Below, in pieces: positions 11,713 to 20,986 of a stretch of 32,865 nucleotides of DNA. Numbering within the stretch: position 1 is the stretch's first letter; each line of letters starts with the position of its first letter. The stretch is from assembly GCA_001949185.1 (NCBI GenBank), contig BDGG01000025.1, positions 73,485 through 106,349 on the forward strand, written 5' to 3'. This DNA is from Ramazzottius varieornatus. Lineage: Eukaryota; Tardigrada; Eutardigrada; Parachela; Ramazzottiidae. The position numbers and the translations under genes were made by a program. The notes under the pieces were generated by a model. That model had not been told where the DNA came from. It saw only the letters and a list, made by a program, of their open reading frames with translations, and did not search any database.

Positions 11713-12313
11713 ATGTATCGCTCATCAAAACTACGTAAGTTGCGTCGTTGCGAGAATGTCAGTCGCTATTTCATTTGCGTGTTCAATGACACATACTCCA
11801 TTCCCCTTGCAGAAACCAGACAGTCGATCCCCTACGGCGATGGTGCGCCTTCAACAGAGCCCAACAACGGGATGCGGAACCGTAGTCTGTTCGATCAGCA
11901 GAACGAAGAAGTGACCAGTGCACTAGGACAAAAGATCTCTGCGTTGAAATCTGTAAGGCTTGTAGTTTCCTTGATTGTTGATTGATGAACAGATTATGTA
12001 CCCACCTCCGTAGCTGACTATTGATATCGGGAACGAAGTCAGGAGCCAAAACAGGATGCTTGGCGAAATGGTACGTTTGCGGGCGGAGAGACTCTCTTGC
12101 ACTGTACAGGGTCCATCGCGAAGATTCTGTTACTGATTGAGACTGCATTTTTCGTAGGACTCGGAGTTGGACACGTCATCGGGCTTTCTGGGCAACGCCA
12201 TGTCCCGTCTAAAGAAGCTCCAGCGTGCCAACGGTGGATCTATCACATGGAAACTCCTCGGCTTTGCCTTCTTAGTTTTCATAGTGATAGTTTTGATTAT
12301 AAAGTTTAAATGA
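11713..12313 (+). CDS. BET1: BET1 ER-Golgi SNARE
   Basis: Four exons join in phase: 11713-11734, 11813-11952, 12014-12070 and 12158-12313, encoding 124 residues (human BET1 is similar in size). The SNARE motif runs from about residue 35 to 95. It contains ALGQKISALKS, LTIDIGNEVRSQNRMLGEM (with a Gln near residue 66 as candidate zero-layer residue) and DSELDTSSGFLGNAMSRLKK. A C-terminal anchor (about residues 106-122, GFAFLVFIVIVLII) is followed by the short basic end KFK. BET1 is a Qc-SNARE on ER-derived vesicles and the cis-Golgi. Exon 1 is only 22 nt of coding sequence, so the start depends on the short MYRSSKL leader being correct. The remaining exons are secure. Confidence 0.93.
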
Positions 12314-13425
12314 AGATTTTGGTGAAGTTCTCCATGTGGTTTGGTGGAATACCACTCTGTCTTTCCGATTTTGTCTTGTCCGACTCGCGAAACATTTCTT
12401 TTCTTTACACCCTTCCATTACAGTTTTTTTTACTCTTTGGAAAGCAGTTGATAGTTGCCCGAACCAGAGTGATGCACGTGCAGAATGTACTAAAATTCTG
12501 ATGGAAAATCACGAGGAGAGTTGGATGACGTACGATTTCTCCACTGGGAGTGGATAATGTAACTCCGCCCGAATAGAGGTGAAAACAGAAATTTCAAAAA
12601 TATAGCTACTCGCCTCATTGGTCAACATGAAAATGCATCAAGTCGAGGGCGGATCAGCTATGTGCACGGGGCGTGACTTACCTGTGAATGGTGAATTGCG
12701 GAGCTCCATCGAACCGACAAGGCAGAACACGTTTACTTAGTGAGACATCACTCCATTTACTTTAGACTTACACCATCTATTATTTGAAATTACCGGATCA
12801 ACTGGAGACAGAACAGGGTAGATAAGTGATAACGAGATAACAATAACTTGACTTTCGACTTCACCAATGTGAGTGATTTTATTTGCCCATGGGAAACTTT
12901 GCAATTTGGCGATTCACACATGAAACTTTCTGCGATTTTCCAGATTTCTCTCTTTTGGATTTTCGAGCAAGCACATTTTTCGCCTTGCTGGCAAAAGCTT
13001 TGGACTTACGCTCTGCCATGCGCTGCCTCTTCAGAGAATTCATCCAGTAGGAAGAAAACTCCACAACGAAGAAATCTCTGTTTCTGCAAGTAAACTACAT
13101 ACAGCAAGCGCTAAGTCCTAAAGTAAGCCTCGATCATCTGAAGTAAAGAGTCTTTTCAGATTTTCCAGCGTGGGAGTTTTTGTATACGGATGGAGGTGAT
13201 ACGAGGTTGAGTTTCGATCTTTTTAAGGTATTGTAACGTTACTAACAACTAACTAATGCTTCAGCTGAGGTCGCGACCAGCAGCTGCCCATAGCACTTAC
13301 TCTAGATTACAATGCGGTGTCTCGAAAAACACCGCATTGCCCTCATCCCTATCTGGAAAAAGTTCTGCTCGATACTGGAATTAAATATCAATTAAATTTT
13401 TTAAAATAATTAAATCTCAAATTCT
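12314..13425. other. no confident gene
   Basis: No recognised domain was found. On the minus strand a possible exon near 13020-13085 (NRDFFVVEFSSYWMNSLKRQ) is preceded by an AG and followed by GTAAGT, and an AATAAA lies further on at about 12878-12883. No partner exon or stop was identified, so it is not called as a gene. A perfect 11-bp hairpin lies at 13310-13339. Confidence 0.35.
13310..13339. repeat. perfect 11-bp hairpin
   Basis: CAATGCGGTGT is exactly complementary to ACACCGCATTG, with an 8-nt loop. It is intergenic. It does not resemble the histone 3' stem-loop. Its function is unknown, and it may be the core of a small fold-back element. Confidence 0.85.
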
Positions 13426-14217
13426 TTAAAGAAACGAAGCCATTACATTGGGGCGGTCTTGAAGAAACTCTGGTTTCAGAGCGATGTCGGCAATGAATGG
13501 CATTTTCTGGAACGTGTAGCCTGAAAACAGAAGAAAATAATATCAGTGAATTGTTACAAGTAACGTCTGGATGGTTGACGCACTTGCTGCTGCGTAAGTC
13601 CCTCAAAACGCGCCGCTTTTGCGTAACCAGTGATGATTGGTTGCCCAATATGTGCAAATACTTGCTAAGTAAAGCTCCACCCATGCGCAGCTCTATGTGC
13701 ATGCACTAGTGCGCATATCCTGCATATGTTTCCCAGACACACGCATGACGTCTCGGTCACGTGCTCTAGTCGCTTATGTTGCACACGTGACTTGTGACGT
13801 CGTACGCAGCATCAATGGGTAACAGCACTTGCATGTGTGAAAATGACAAGATTTCTGTATACGTTCATGTACTACGAACACGTAAAATGGATCAGCTACA
13901 CACGTGTGTCACTGTGAAGGCACTTGCCGATCTGTGATGAACTGAAAGAAGACGGAAAAGGCAGGGACGAGTCGCGGTGATGGACTTTCAGACAGTAGCT
14001 GCAGACGGTGATGAAGTACTTGTCCAGAGCGAAGATGTTCAGGATAATCTGCAAATAAAAAGCTGGTGTACTTACTGTATGCAATCACGACAAATCCAGT
14101 TAGCAGTCTTACCATAAGCTGACAGGAAGGGAAGAAGATCGAGGTTGGTTCCGCAAACAGACACACAGGAAAAAAACGTTGTTCGTGAAAACGCGCGAAC
14201 ATTGCGTCATACGGCAC
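13426..14217 (-). CDS. small unrecognised protein, three-exon model
   Basis: Three minus-strand exons join in phase with GT-AG junctions: 14217-14113 (starting at an ATG), 14048-13913 and 13520-13426 (ending TAA). They give 111 residues. The middle contains a hydrophobic stretch crossing the first junction (FFPSCQLM, then IILNIFALDKYFITVCSYC) that could span a membrane. The last exon reads YTFQKMPFIADIALKPEF and ends NVMASFL. The first intron is 64 bp, typical for this window, and the second is 392 bp. I do not recognise the family. The last two exons look the most protein-like. The join between them uses a weak donor (GTGACA), so the exon order or an extra exon may be wrong. Confidence 0.4.
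13740..13912. promoter_or_regulatory. cluster of CACGTG and TGACGTC motifs
   Basis: Within about 170 bp there are three CACGTG E-boxes (about 13760, 13783 and 13903) and two TGACGTC CRE-like sites (about 13745 and 13795). The density is much higher than elsewhere in the window. The stretch falls in the second intron of the small minus-strand gene model, or upstream of its last exon if that model is wrong. A regulatory role is inference only. Confidence 0.35.
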
Positions 14218-14734
14218 AGCCCTGTTAATAGCTCCTTAACAGGTTCGTGCCAACCAGAAGTTTATGTTTAGGAGAAGCTGGGAATTATAACCTGTCCGAA
14301 TAGATGTCTGATTGGTTTGGTCGAAGTTTGCCATATCAGACAGTGTGTGTAGGATCGTGGTCTTAAGTGTTATTCGAGTACAGTTTGTAACACACAATTA
14401 ACTCTACTACTGTATTAATTATTCTACCGGCCTGCAGTGGCCGCACATGTTTTTTCCTTTGAGCAAAAAGATAGCCCTCAAAATCTAACATTTAAACGGA
14501 ACAACGGATCCGGCAGAAAGTTGCTGGACAGAGTGGGAAGAAAAGTCAAAGCTGCGTCAGTTCACTGAGAGCAATGCTGAACACTAGCCAGAAAAAACTT
14601 GCTGCTTTCTCCACTGGTAAGAGAACCCCATAGCCTGCCAAACCCAACTCTCCGCGTGATTGTGCCATGCTGTCCAATGCTATAAAGCCTGGCATGGCAA
14701 ACAGCTTCGGCACTTGTATCACTCTATCCGAACA
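14218..14734. other. no gene seen
   Basis: The only open frame of note (14546-14776, -) overlaps the left end of the adjacent transposon and shows no domain. The stretch would contain the promoter of the small minus-strand gene if that model is correct. Confidence 0.4.
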
Positions 14735-15809
14735 TAGGGTTGTTAATATCCAGTCCGACATCGGATGGATCCGCATGAATCCGGATAAAAGTTGGATTGG
14801 ATAGGCATTCTATTCTTCCCGCTGTTGATAGAGATCCTATCCATTCGGATGGGATCCGGATGAGCTCTCCATCCATCCGACTTTCTATCCGGATAGAACC
14901 AAAACTACTAACGCGCAATCAGACAGTCCAATACACCAGAGGGTAATCTGACAGAAATTCGCAATCTCTCTGCAAGCTTGTTTGTTGAGCGTAGTTTTGT
15001 TTACGAAAATCTCTGTCTTGTCACTTCCGGTCGGATTGCGCGAATCGATCTGCTAACTAGAATGATGTCCCGGCAGCTTGACTGTTTATTGAAAAAATTA
15101 TAATTTGTCGGAGTAAAATCGACTTGAACCGTCAAAGACGAGTAAAGATCTAGTTTGGTGTGTTGGTGTTATTATAGGCGCAATGGCGACGAAACTACCC
15201 TGACAGCTCCTTCCGCTGTTAAAACCCATCTGTCTATCCGAGAACGGTCGGGCCTATGACTCAAGTGAATGAAGTCGAAGCGTTCTTCTCGAACCCCGAA
15301 GAGCCAACTGAAAGAGACGTTTTGCAGTCTCGGGATTTGTCAGAGAAACGTTACCCCGATCTGTGCCGTGTACCAAAAGATATCTTGGCCGTTCAGTCTT
15401 CTTCCGTGCCTTCAGAAAGTTATTTTCTACCAGTGGTTGGTACATTACTGCCCTACGAAATCGATTAGAGCCGGAAGCCTTACGGGCTATGTTGTGTTCA
15501 AGGTCTTCGGATTTAATTTATGAGTATATGCAGACTATGTTGACGGAGGATTATTAAATTGTATCGTCTATGCTGTCCGGCAACACAGCATGTCAACACC
15601 TACGAACTATAATTCGTTGTGTCATCTGTAAGTCTCTAAGCCAAGCTTCGAGTTTTTATCCGGATAAGATCCGGACCATCCGGATAGAAGACCTATCCAT
15701 CAACAACGGATTCGGATGGAAGTTCTGTCCATCCGACTGCTTTCCGGATCCATCCGGATCGACATCTGATCCCATCCGGATGACTGTGATACATCCGTTA
15801 ACAACCCTA
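14735..15809 (+). mobile_element. hAT-type element with TAGGGTTGTTAA ends
   Basis: A perfect 12-bp terminal inverted repeat TAGGGTTGTTAA occurs at 14735-14746 and, inverted, at 15798-15809. Flanking octamers TCCGAACA (left) and GCCAAACA (right) match at 6 of 8 positions, as expected for an old 8-bp hAT target duplication. Both sub-terminal regions (about 14750-14900 and 15655-15800) are packed with ATCCGGAT-type palindromes, likely transposase binding sites. The interior keeps a hAT transposase C-terminal remnant. The element is about 1.1 kb and cannot encode a full transposase. Confidence 0.75.
15256..15557 (+). pseudogene. hAT transposase C-terminal dimerisation domain, frameshifted
   Basis: The frame from 15256 reads EVEAFFSNPEEPTERDVLQS, then YPDLCRVPKDILAVQSSSVP and VVGTLLPYEID before a stop. 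The next frame continues the family pattern with RLEPEALRAMLCSRSSDLIY to 15557. This is the hAT dimerisation pattern (YP, then the A-x-x-I-L and S-S-x-x-S-E motifs, then R-x-x-L). A frameshift near 15460 separates the two parts, and the expected FS motif after SSVPSES is disrupted. The N-terminal zinc finger and catalytic core are absent. It is a non-functional fragment inside the 14735-15809 element. Confidence 0.8.
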
Positions 15810-16129
15810 GCCAAACAAACGAAGTATTTACCAGTCTTACTTATATACTCGCAAAACGTATCTCGTTTGTTGCGCGAGCTCCGCCCAAAAGGCTGGCCTT
15901 CCAGCGGAGCTTCAGAATGAATCATAGACCGCTTGCGTCATCGTAGAAAGCTGTTCAGGCATTCTAAAGCCCTTAAATTGGGAAAACTATGGCAAGCCTG
16001 AGCCTATGGCGGAAAGATCAAAGGATGGGAATCAAGGTTCATTCACATCTGACGTATTAAAAAACCCCAGACCTGTTACCACGCCCATTGACCAATAGAC
16101 AGAAAGAACGGGCCAACAAACCAGCTGCG

Positions 16130-16265
16130 ATTGGGCGGTCAACCTATCAATGCCAATGGCTAGTATCGGTGGTCAATCATAGCAAAATCAATGGCCGAAG
16201 CTTAGTGATCAACCTACCAAGATCAATGGTCAACCACTAGTGGTCAACCAACCTACCCACCCACC
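16130..16265. repeat. degenerate GTCAACC / ATCAATGG minisatellite-like array
   Basis: Motifs such as GGTCAACCTA, ATCAATGGC, GATCAATGGTC and GGTCAACCA recur irregularly through about 130 bp. Units are short and diverged, so no fixed period could be set by eye. Confidence 0.5.
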
Positions 16266-16361
16266 CTGGCGATTTTACCACTGCACGATCATCTACTTTC
16301 CTACCTAGTTACACAGCCGCGTCGCAGCCGATTGCGCAGCAGGCAGCACGAGTTCCGCCAT

Positions 16362-16397
16362 ACCCTGTCGGTCGTACCATTGTTCGACCGGCAGGGT
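16362..16397. repeat. 13-bp near-perfect hairpin
   Basis: ACCCTGTCGGTCG pairs with CGACCGGCAGGGT with one G-T type mismatch and a 10-nt loop. It is intergenic. It may be a fold-back remnant or a structured RNA. Nothing else supports either. Confidence 0.7.
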
Positions 16398-16924
16398 CCT
16401 GAGAGTAATCAATTGTTTGTTAATCAACTAGCTGTTTTCGCCAGTTGATTCGTAGAAATTTGATTGATCCGACACAAAGTCATGATTCAGCAAGAACTAA
16501 AAAAATGGTAAAAACCAGAAAAAAATCGGGGAATCATCCTGAAAAAAGGATAGTGCAGTCTGGAGCTCGAGCTTTCTGTGTTGTGTTTGCGATTCATAGT
16601 CCCCTTGGGTTCTTTGAGTTGACACTGCTCTCGGGAGTCGGCACGCGAGATCACGGAAAGGCGTGCGCTTCTCCACGACCCACCCTGCTGTAATGTACGA
16701 GCAGGTTCTGAGAACTGAGAGAGCTGCTAGACCTCCAAGACCTTTGCAAGGAGTCGAGCCGTCCGAATTAGAGCCCTGCAGCAGCACGCAACAACCGTTC
16801 TGCAACTGCTCTGCATCCAGTTCTTTCGAACTGCAACTGCACTGCACTGCATTTATTCTGACCGAGGGAAACCTTATGTATGTCATCTGGCTGAAGCTTG
16901 GCTTTGAAAACATTCAAAGCGTGG

Positions 16925-18789
16925 ACTTGGCTCTGATGTCATCGTGGTCCGATGGGTGAATATGCTCGAAGTGCTGGATAAGGTTATGGTAGACAGGAAT
17001 CACCAGATGGATAGTTGGGTTTTTGGAAGCGGAAAGTATTTCCGTCGCAGGCTTTACAGGCGCGAACAAGTCGTGCATCTCTTAGATCCTTTCTCGGTCC
17101 GGAAGCAGATTAGCCTCTTCTCTTTCCAAAAGCACTACTACCAGCTCGTCATACGCACTGAGTACTGAAGCTAACATGTCGATCATCGAATGCCACCTGC
17201 AAAATCGGAAATCAACATACTTATTTCTGCCCAACCATTTTTTCGGCGCTCCTATAGCATGCACTTACCTCGTCTTTCTCTCTTGTTTCAGCGTGGTCTT
17301 CAGGTGCTTGACAATGGCTGCTCTTTTGCTTCATTCCGGAGGTCCAAGGCAGGAATGGCGGCGGCAGGTATCACGAAATCGGACTTTCGGTTAGTGTTGA
17401 AACAGTTCCTGATACCCGTGTTCAGCTGGTGGCCAGCACATGTAATGCGACTTAGGATTGGCTTGTTCCGTAGAGTAAACGCTGCTTCGACATTGGAGCC
17501 TGCATCGGTGACGTAGATGAAGTTCTTAAGCTCTGATTCCAGTAGCTTGATCGTGGCCAGCTTGCGAAACAGAAACGCGCGAACTATCTCCGCAGTTTTC
17601 CGGTCCATCGTGTCCCATTCAGCACATAACAGCAACTTTTCTTAAAGCACCGATCCTTTGAAGTAATGTGCGGTTACACCTGCAACAGCAGCAATAGATG
17701 TAGCAGTAACATGCGCAATAAAATGCTATAAGAAAGCGAAATAGTAAACCATAGAGTTAAAATTACCGAGGTAGTTAAAATTCCCAAAAATCCAAAGTTA
17801 TCCCACCTCTCTGCACTGTCAGAATCGGCTTCGTTTCAGCTAGCAACTTCTGACGCAGTCTTTTTGCTTCCTCCCCCACGTATCTGCTGACAGTGGTCGG
17901 ATCGGGCAAGAGTTTTCAGCCGTAAATTTACCGGAGGAGTTGTATTTGAAGGCAACGTCTATAACTTCGTCGATCAGGTCCTTGAAGCCTTTCCCCCTGA
18001 TTTCTTCAAAGCTTTTGTTGTCTCGGGCGCAGTATCGGGCACAAGCTTGCGACACCTTCTGCTTCGCCGCTTCGGGGATGGAGTTGGGCAACGTACTGAC
18101 AGCAAAGCCGGTGATAAGGGGTTGATTGTTTGCCTTGCCACAAGCGCTGATGTGACGCTTGTACACCACGGTACCCGATGTTCGCGAATACTTGAAGATC
18201 TGGCGGCATCGTAGGCAGATGATGTAGCCCAAAGGGCATCCCTAGGCTTCATCCTGCAGCTTCCTAAAGTAGCTCCAGAACTTGGCTCCATTCCTTCTTT
18301 TAGACGGATCAGCATCAGCAGCAACAAAACGCTTTTCCTTAACAGCTCTTTCTACATCTTTGATGGACATTTTACTGCAAAGTTTTGTATTAGAGCTCTG
18401 ATTCTTTCGCAAGCTTCAATATACTCTGGCATATGGGATTGGCAGTGTTACCTTGCTTCCAACTGGACAGCAGTCTGTCGAACACGATCCGGGTTGTCAT
18501 TATCAGTTTCCGATTCTGCAGCGCTGTTCTCACCATCAGCGAGCGACCCTCTCTCAGCTTCGTCCCTCTCGAGATCCTCCTCCATACCTTCAGCACTCAT
18601 CCTCACTGCTCTTTTCAAAGTAGGAGCTCCAATATACGGAATATCAAGCGAAGAGCACACTGGTAGATCGGTGAAGAAAACGGAATTAGAGCTCTGATGT
18701 GAATTCATCAAGTTATGCAGCCTGTTGTAATCGTGTGATTGCGATGCAAACCTTTCTATCTGAAATTCAGACAGTGTTATTTTAATCAT
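16925..18789 (-). pseudogene. BED-finger hAT transposase, decayed
   Basis: Fragments follow family order on the minus strand. An acidic N-terminal exon is at 18789-18448. A BED zinc finger lies about 18290-18130 (FWSYFRKLQ, then CLRCRQIFKYSRTSGTVVY and KRHISAC) and is interrupted by a TAG. A helical region follows (17840-18130), and its continuation (LPDPTTVSRYVGEEAKRLRQ) is in another frame. The catalytic-core piece is at 17635-17300 (FIYVTDAGSNVEAAF, ITCAGHQLNTGIRNCF). A segment with RWHSMIDMLASVLSAYDELV (about 17220-17120) is followed by a stop and a further readable stretch to about 16925. Several stops and frame changes make it non-functional, and the C-terminal dimerisation domain is missing. 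Whether some breaks are introns cannot be decided by eye. Confidence 0.8.
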
Positions 18790-18822
18790 AATAATAGGAA
18801 ATCAATTGTAATAATTAGAATC

Positions 18823-18992
18823 AGAGCCCTGCAACAGTAGCGAAAACCCGTGCTGCATCTGCACTGCATGCGGTTTCCCGGAACTGCAACTGCACTGCAT
18901 CTGCATTTTTTCATCGTTTCAGCGACTGCAACTGCACTGCAATGCAGTAAAATGCAGTGCAGTGCAGAACGTACGGCATGTTGCAGGGCTCT
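18823..18992. repeat. 170-bp MITE-like unit with perfect 13-bp inverted ends
   Basis: AGAGCCCTGCAAC at 18823-18835 is exactly complementary to GTTGCAGGGCTCT at 18980-18992. The interior is filled with CTGCAACTGCACTGCAT-like repeats. It shares its right end with the larger hAT element, so it is either a nested non-autonomous derivative or a duplicated terminus. Confidence 0.65.
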
Positions 18993-18993
18993 A

Positions 18994-19554
18994 TCCGAAT
19001 ACCGTCTGTTTCACTCGAAATTTTGGTCAAAGAACAGAACACACTCAGGAGAGCCCAAATCCAGCATTCAAGAATCTTTGCCGCATGGTTCCAATCAGTG
19101 GATCAAAATCATAGGCTTTCGGAACCCTCCAACCCACCTCTGGGCTCTGGCATGTACGTGCGCAGTGTCCCGTTGTAGCACTTGTTCGTCGACTTGCACA
19201 TGCATACTAATGCATGGACTGCAAAAGGACGGGCTGGGATGCTGGTGCGTTACTGCACTGCGAGCCATTCAAACATTCAAACTGTTTTTTACGGAAACCT
19301 AGTCGCGACGATTGATTGTGATGGTGAGTTGATCAAACAACATCAATCGTTTGTCCGTGAAAAAACTGCGCTGTCGCAGCGCTGATTCGCACCTTTTGCA
19401 GCGCCTGACGATCTGTCTACTGCTCTTCTGACTACCAGACTCTGTTAAAGTTGTACTAATCGACCGCGTCTTGTGGAACGGGACAAGAAGAGTTCATGAC
19501 GAGAGTAGTTGGCATCGAAGCCCTCTCCGCAGGCAGGACTTAGAAGGATGGGAG
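18994..19554. other. upstream region of the FAM69/DIPK-like gene
   Basis: No gene was recognised between the transposon end and the DIPK-like start codon. The frame open from 19471 continues into the start, but its upstream residues look random. This should contain the promoter and 5' UTR. No TATA box was identified. Confidence 0.4.
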
Positions 19555-20729
19555 ATGCCGCCGTCACCTGTGATTGTCGTATGCGCAGTCACACTGATTT
19601 CCGTTTTAGTGAAAGTGCTTTTGATATACAAGGTAAGCACTGTCTGTTATGTGTCCCCTTTTGAAAAAGGACAAGTCAAAGCAGCTTCTCGGCCCTAGAG
19701 GGAGAACGTCCTGGACAATGTACTTTCTTTGCCCGACTGCGCTCAACTCGTGACTTCCGGTCGATTGAAGATACCCTCATCTTTGTCCAGTAAGGGGTGT
19801 CTGTCTTCTCAGTGCTTAGTCCAGCATGCTCAAGCTCTGCTCTGGAACTTTCAGATTGGTGGAGTAAGGTAGATCTTTTCCCGTCACACGCAGGAAAGGA
19901 AATCGTCCGACCAGTCCTGTTCGATAACATCCCAGCAGTTCTCAAGCTAAAACGCCTACCTGAAAAGTGTCTTTCTATCGCCGAAACCATTCGAGGCACC
20001 CAAACTACACCTCTCGAACATGTCAGACGGTCCGTCCAAGCAAATTATCATGAAGGGGTAACGGAGCCTTTACTGAACAGGATTGAGTCAGAAGATTTGG
20101 AATCGATATTCTGTCGACTACAGCAACCCGAATACTTCTTCCTCTTATGGGCATCCCTACTGAAACGCTCCTCACCGCACTTTCCTCGACTGCTCGGAAC
20201 ATGTGGAGAAGTTTATATTGTTGAAAACGTGGAGGAAGTCCTGAATGAGGAGTTCATCCGGTCTAAAAGCTGGAACGAAATGCAACCTGTGATAAACAGT
20301 TTCATTTCCCTGACTGAGCATTTGAATCATGTTTCGATTCAACTATGTGATGTGAAGTTGGACAACTTCGGCTGGGATCCTTCCACACAAGAAGTGAAGA
20401 TGGTCGACTTGGACACGGCGTTCTTCACGGGCTCCTTACAGGAGCAGTTTCGCGAAAGACAGTGCGTGTCCGATGAAGATTGTCATCTGTTCTCCTGTCG
20501 TGGTTGCTGCGACGTGCCCAACCGGAAGTGCCTCGTAAAAATAGCGGACAATAATTTGGTGAGGATCTGCCGAGAAATTTTCGCGCCGAGATTTATGGAG
20601 ATGGGCTTGTTTTCTGGTGCGCCGTTAGCGAAGAAAGAGAGGTTGTTTAAGTTGGCGAAGAACTGTGGGCGATTCCAGATGGACTGGTCGGACTTCCGGT
20701 CGGCATATCAGCCGGAAATAGCACAATAG
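19555..20729 (+). CDS. FAM69/DIPK-family divergent protein kinase, secretory pathway
   Basis: The proposed exons 19555-19632, 19699-19789 and 19855-20729 join in phase to 347 residues. Introns are 66 and 65 bp, matching others in the window. The N-terminus has one hydrophobic segment (about residues 5-25, VIVVCAVTLISVLVKVLLIY), typical of the family's type II ER/Golgi anchors. The large exon contains DNIPAVLKLKRLP, IQLCDVKLDNFG (catalytic-loop counterpart, Asp near residue 222), MVDLDTAFF (metal-binding counterpart, about 240-243) and the cysteine-rich block CVSDEDCHLFSCRGCC (about 260-275). FAM69/PIP49 proteins are lumenal kinase-like proteins. Vertebrate members are about 420-430 residues and may carry an EF-hand insert, which is not seen here. 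The exon 1-2 join is inferred. The large exon is secure. Confidence 0.78.
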
Positions 20730-20986
20730 TACCGCTATAGCTTTTATTTTACCGTACCCAGCGATGGACTTCTCACTACCGACAGTGGTTGCAGTATTAT
20801 ACACAGCTATGATAATGCCTTTGTTGTATACAAATCGTTCGATCTTTGGGGGCAAAGGATATTGTTGCTTTTTTCTCCCCCAGATCAGGTTTTGACTGTG
20901 TTACGTCCTGTGTCATGTCACAGTAGCCACCGGAACTTCGCAGTATCACACGGGAGATATCTTATCACGTATCCTATCTGGACCCA

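Larger units (their letters stand above)
15810..16768. other. intergenic, low-complexity and hairpin sequence
   Basis: No gene was recognised. Degenerate repeats of GTCAACC and ATCAATGG lie at about 16130-16260 and a strong hairpin at 16362-16397. The frames reported around 16445-16913 are short and partly within the terminal repeat of the next transposon. Confidence 0.45.
16769..18993 (-). mobile_element. hAT element with TAGAGCCCTGCA ends
   Basis: A 12-bp terminal inverted repeat TAGAGCCCTGCA is at 16769-16780 and inverted at 18982-18993. Both outer flanks carry TCCGAAT (16762-16768 and 18994-19000), a 7-bp match compatible with a hAT 8-bp target duplication. Sub-terminal regions are rich in CTGCACTGCA-type motifs. 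The interior encodes a decayed BED-finger hAT transposase on the minus strand. At 2.2 kb it appears to have lost the 3' part of the transposase gene. Confidence 0.8.

Noticed and set aside
13310..13339. Histone-type mRNA 3' stem-loop
   Set aside because: Stem and loop sequences do not match the conserved histone stem-loop and no histone gene is nearby.
19797..19854. Upstream extension of the large DIPK-like exon as coding sequence
   Set aside because: It would need a GTG start or a 23-bp intron. The 65-bp GT-AG intron at 19790-19854 restores phase and matches the sizes of neighbouring introns.
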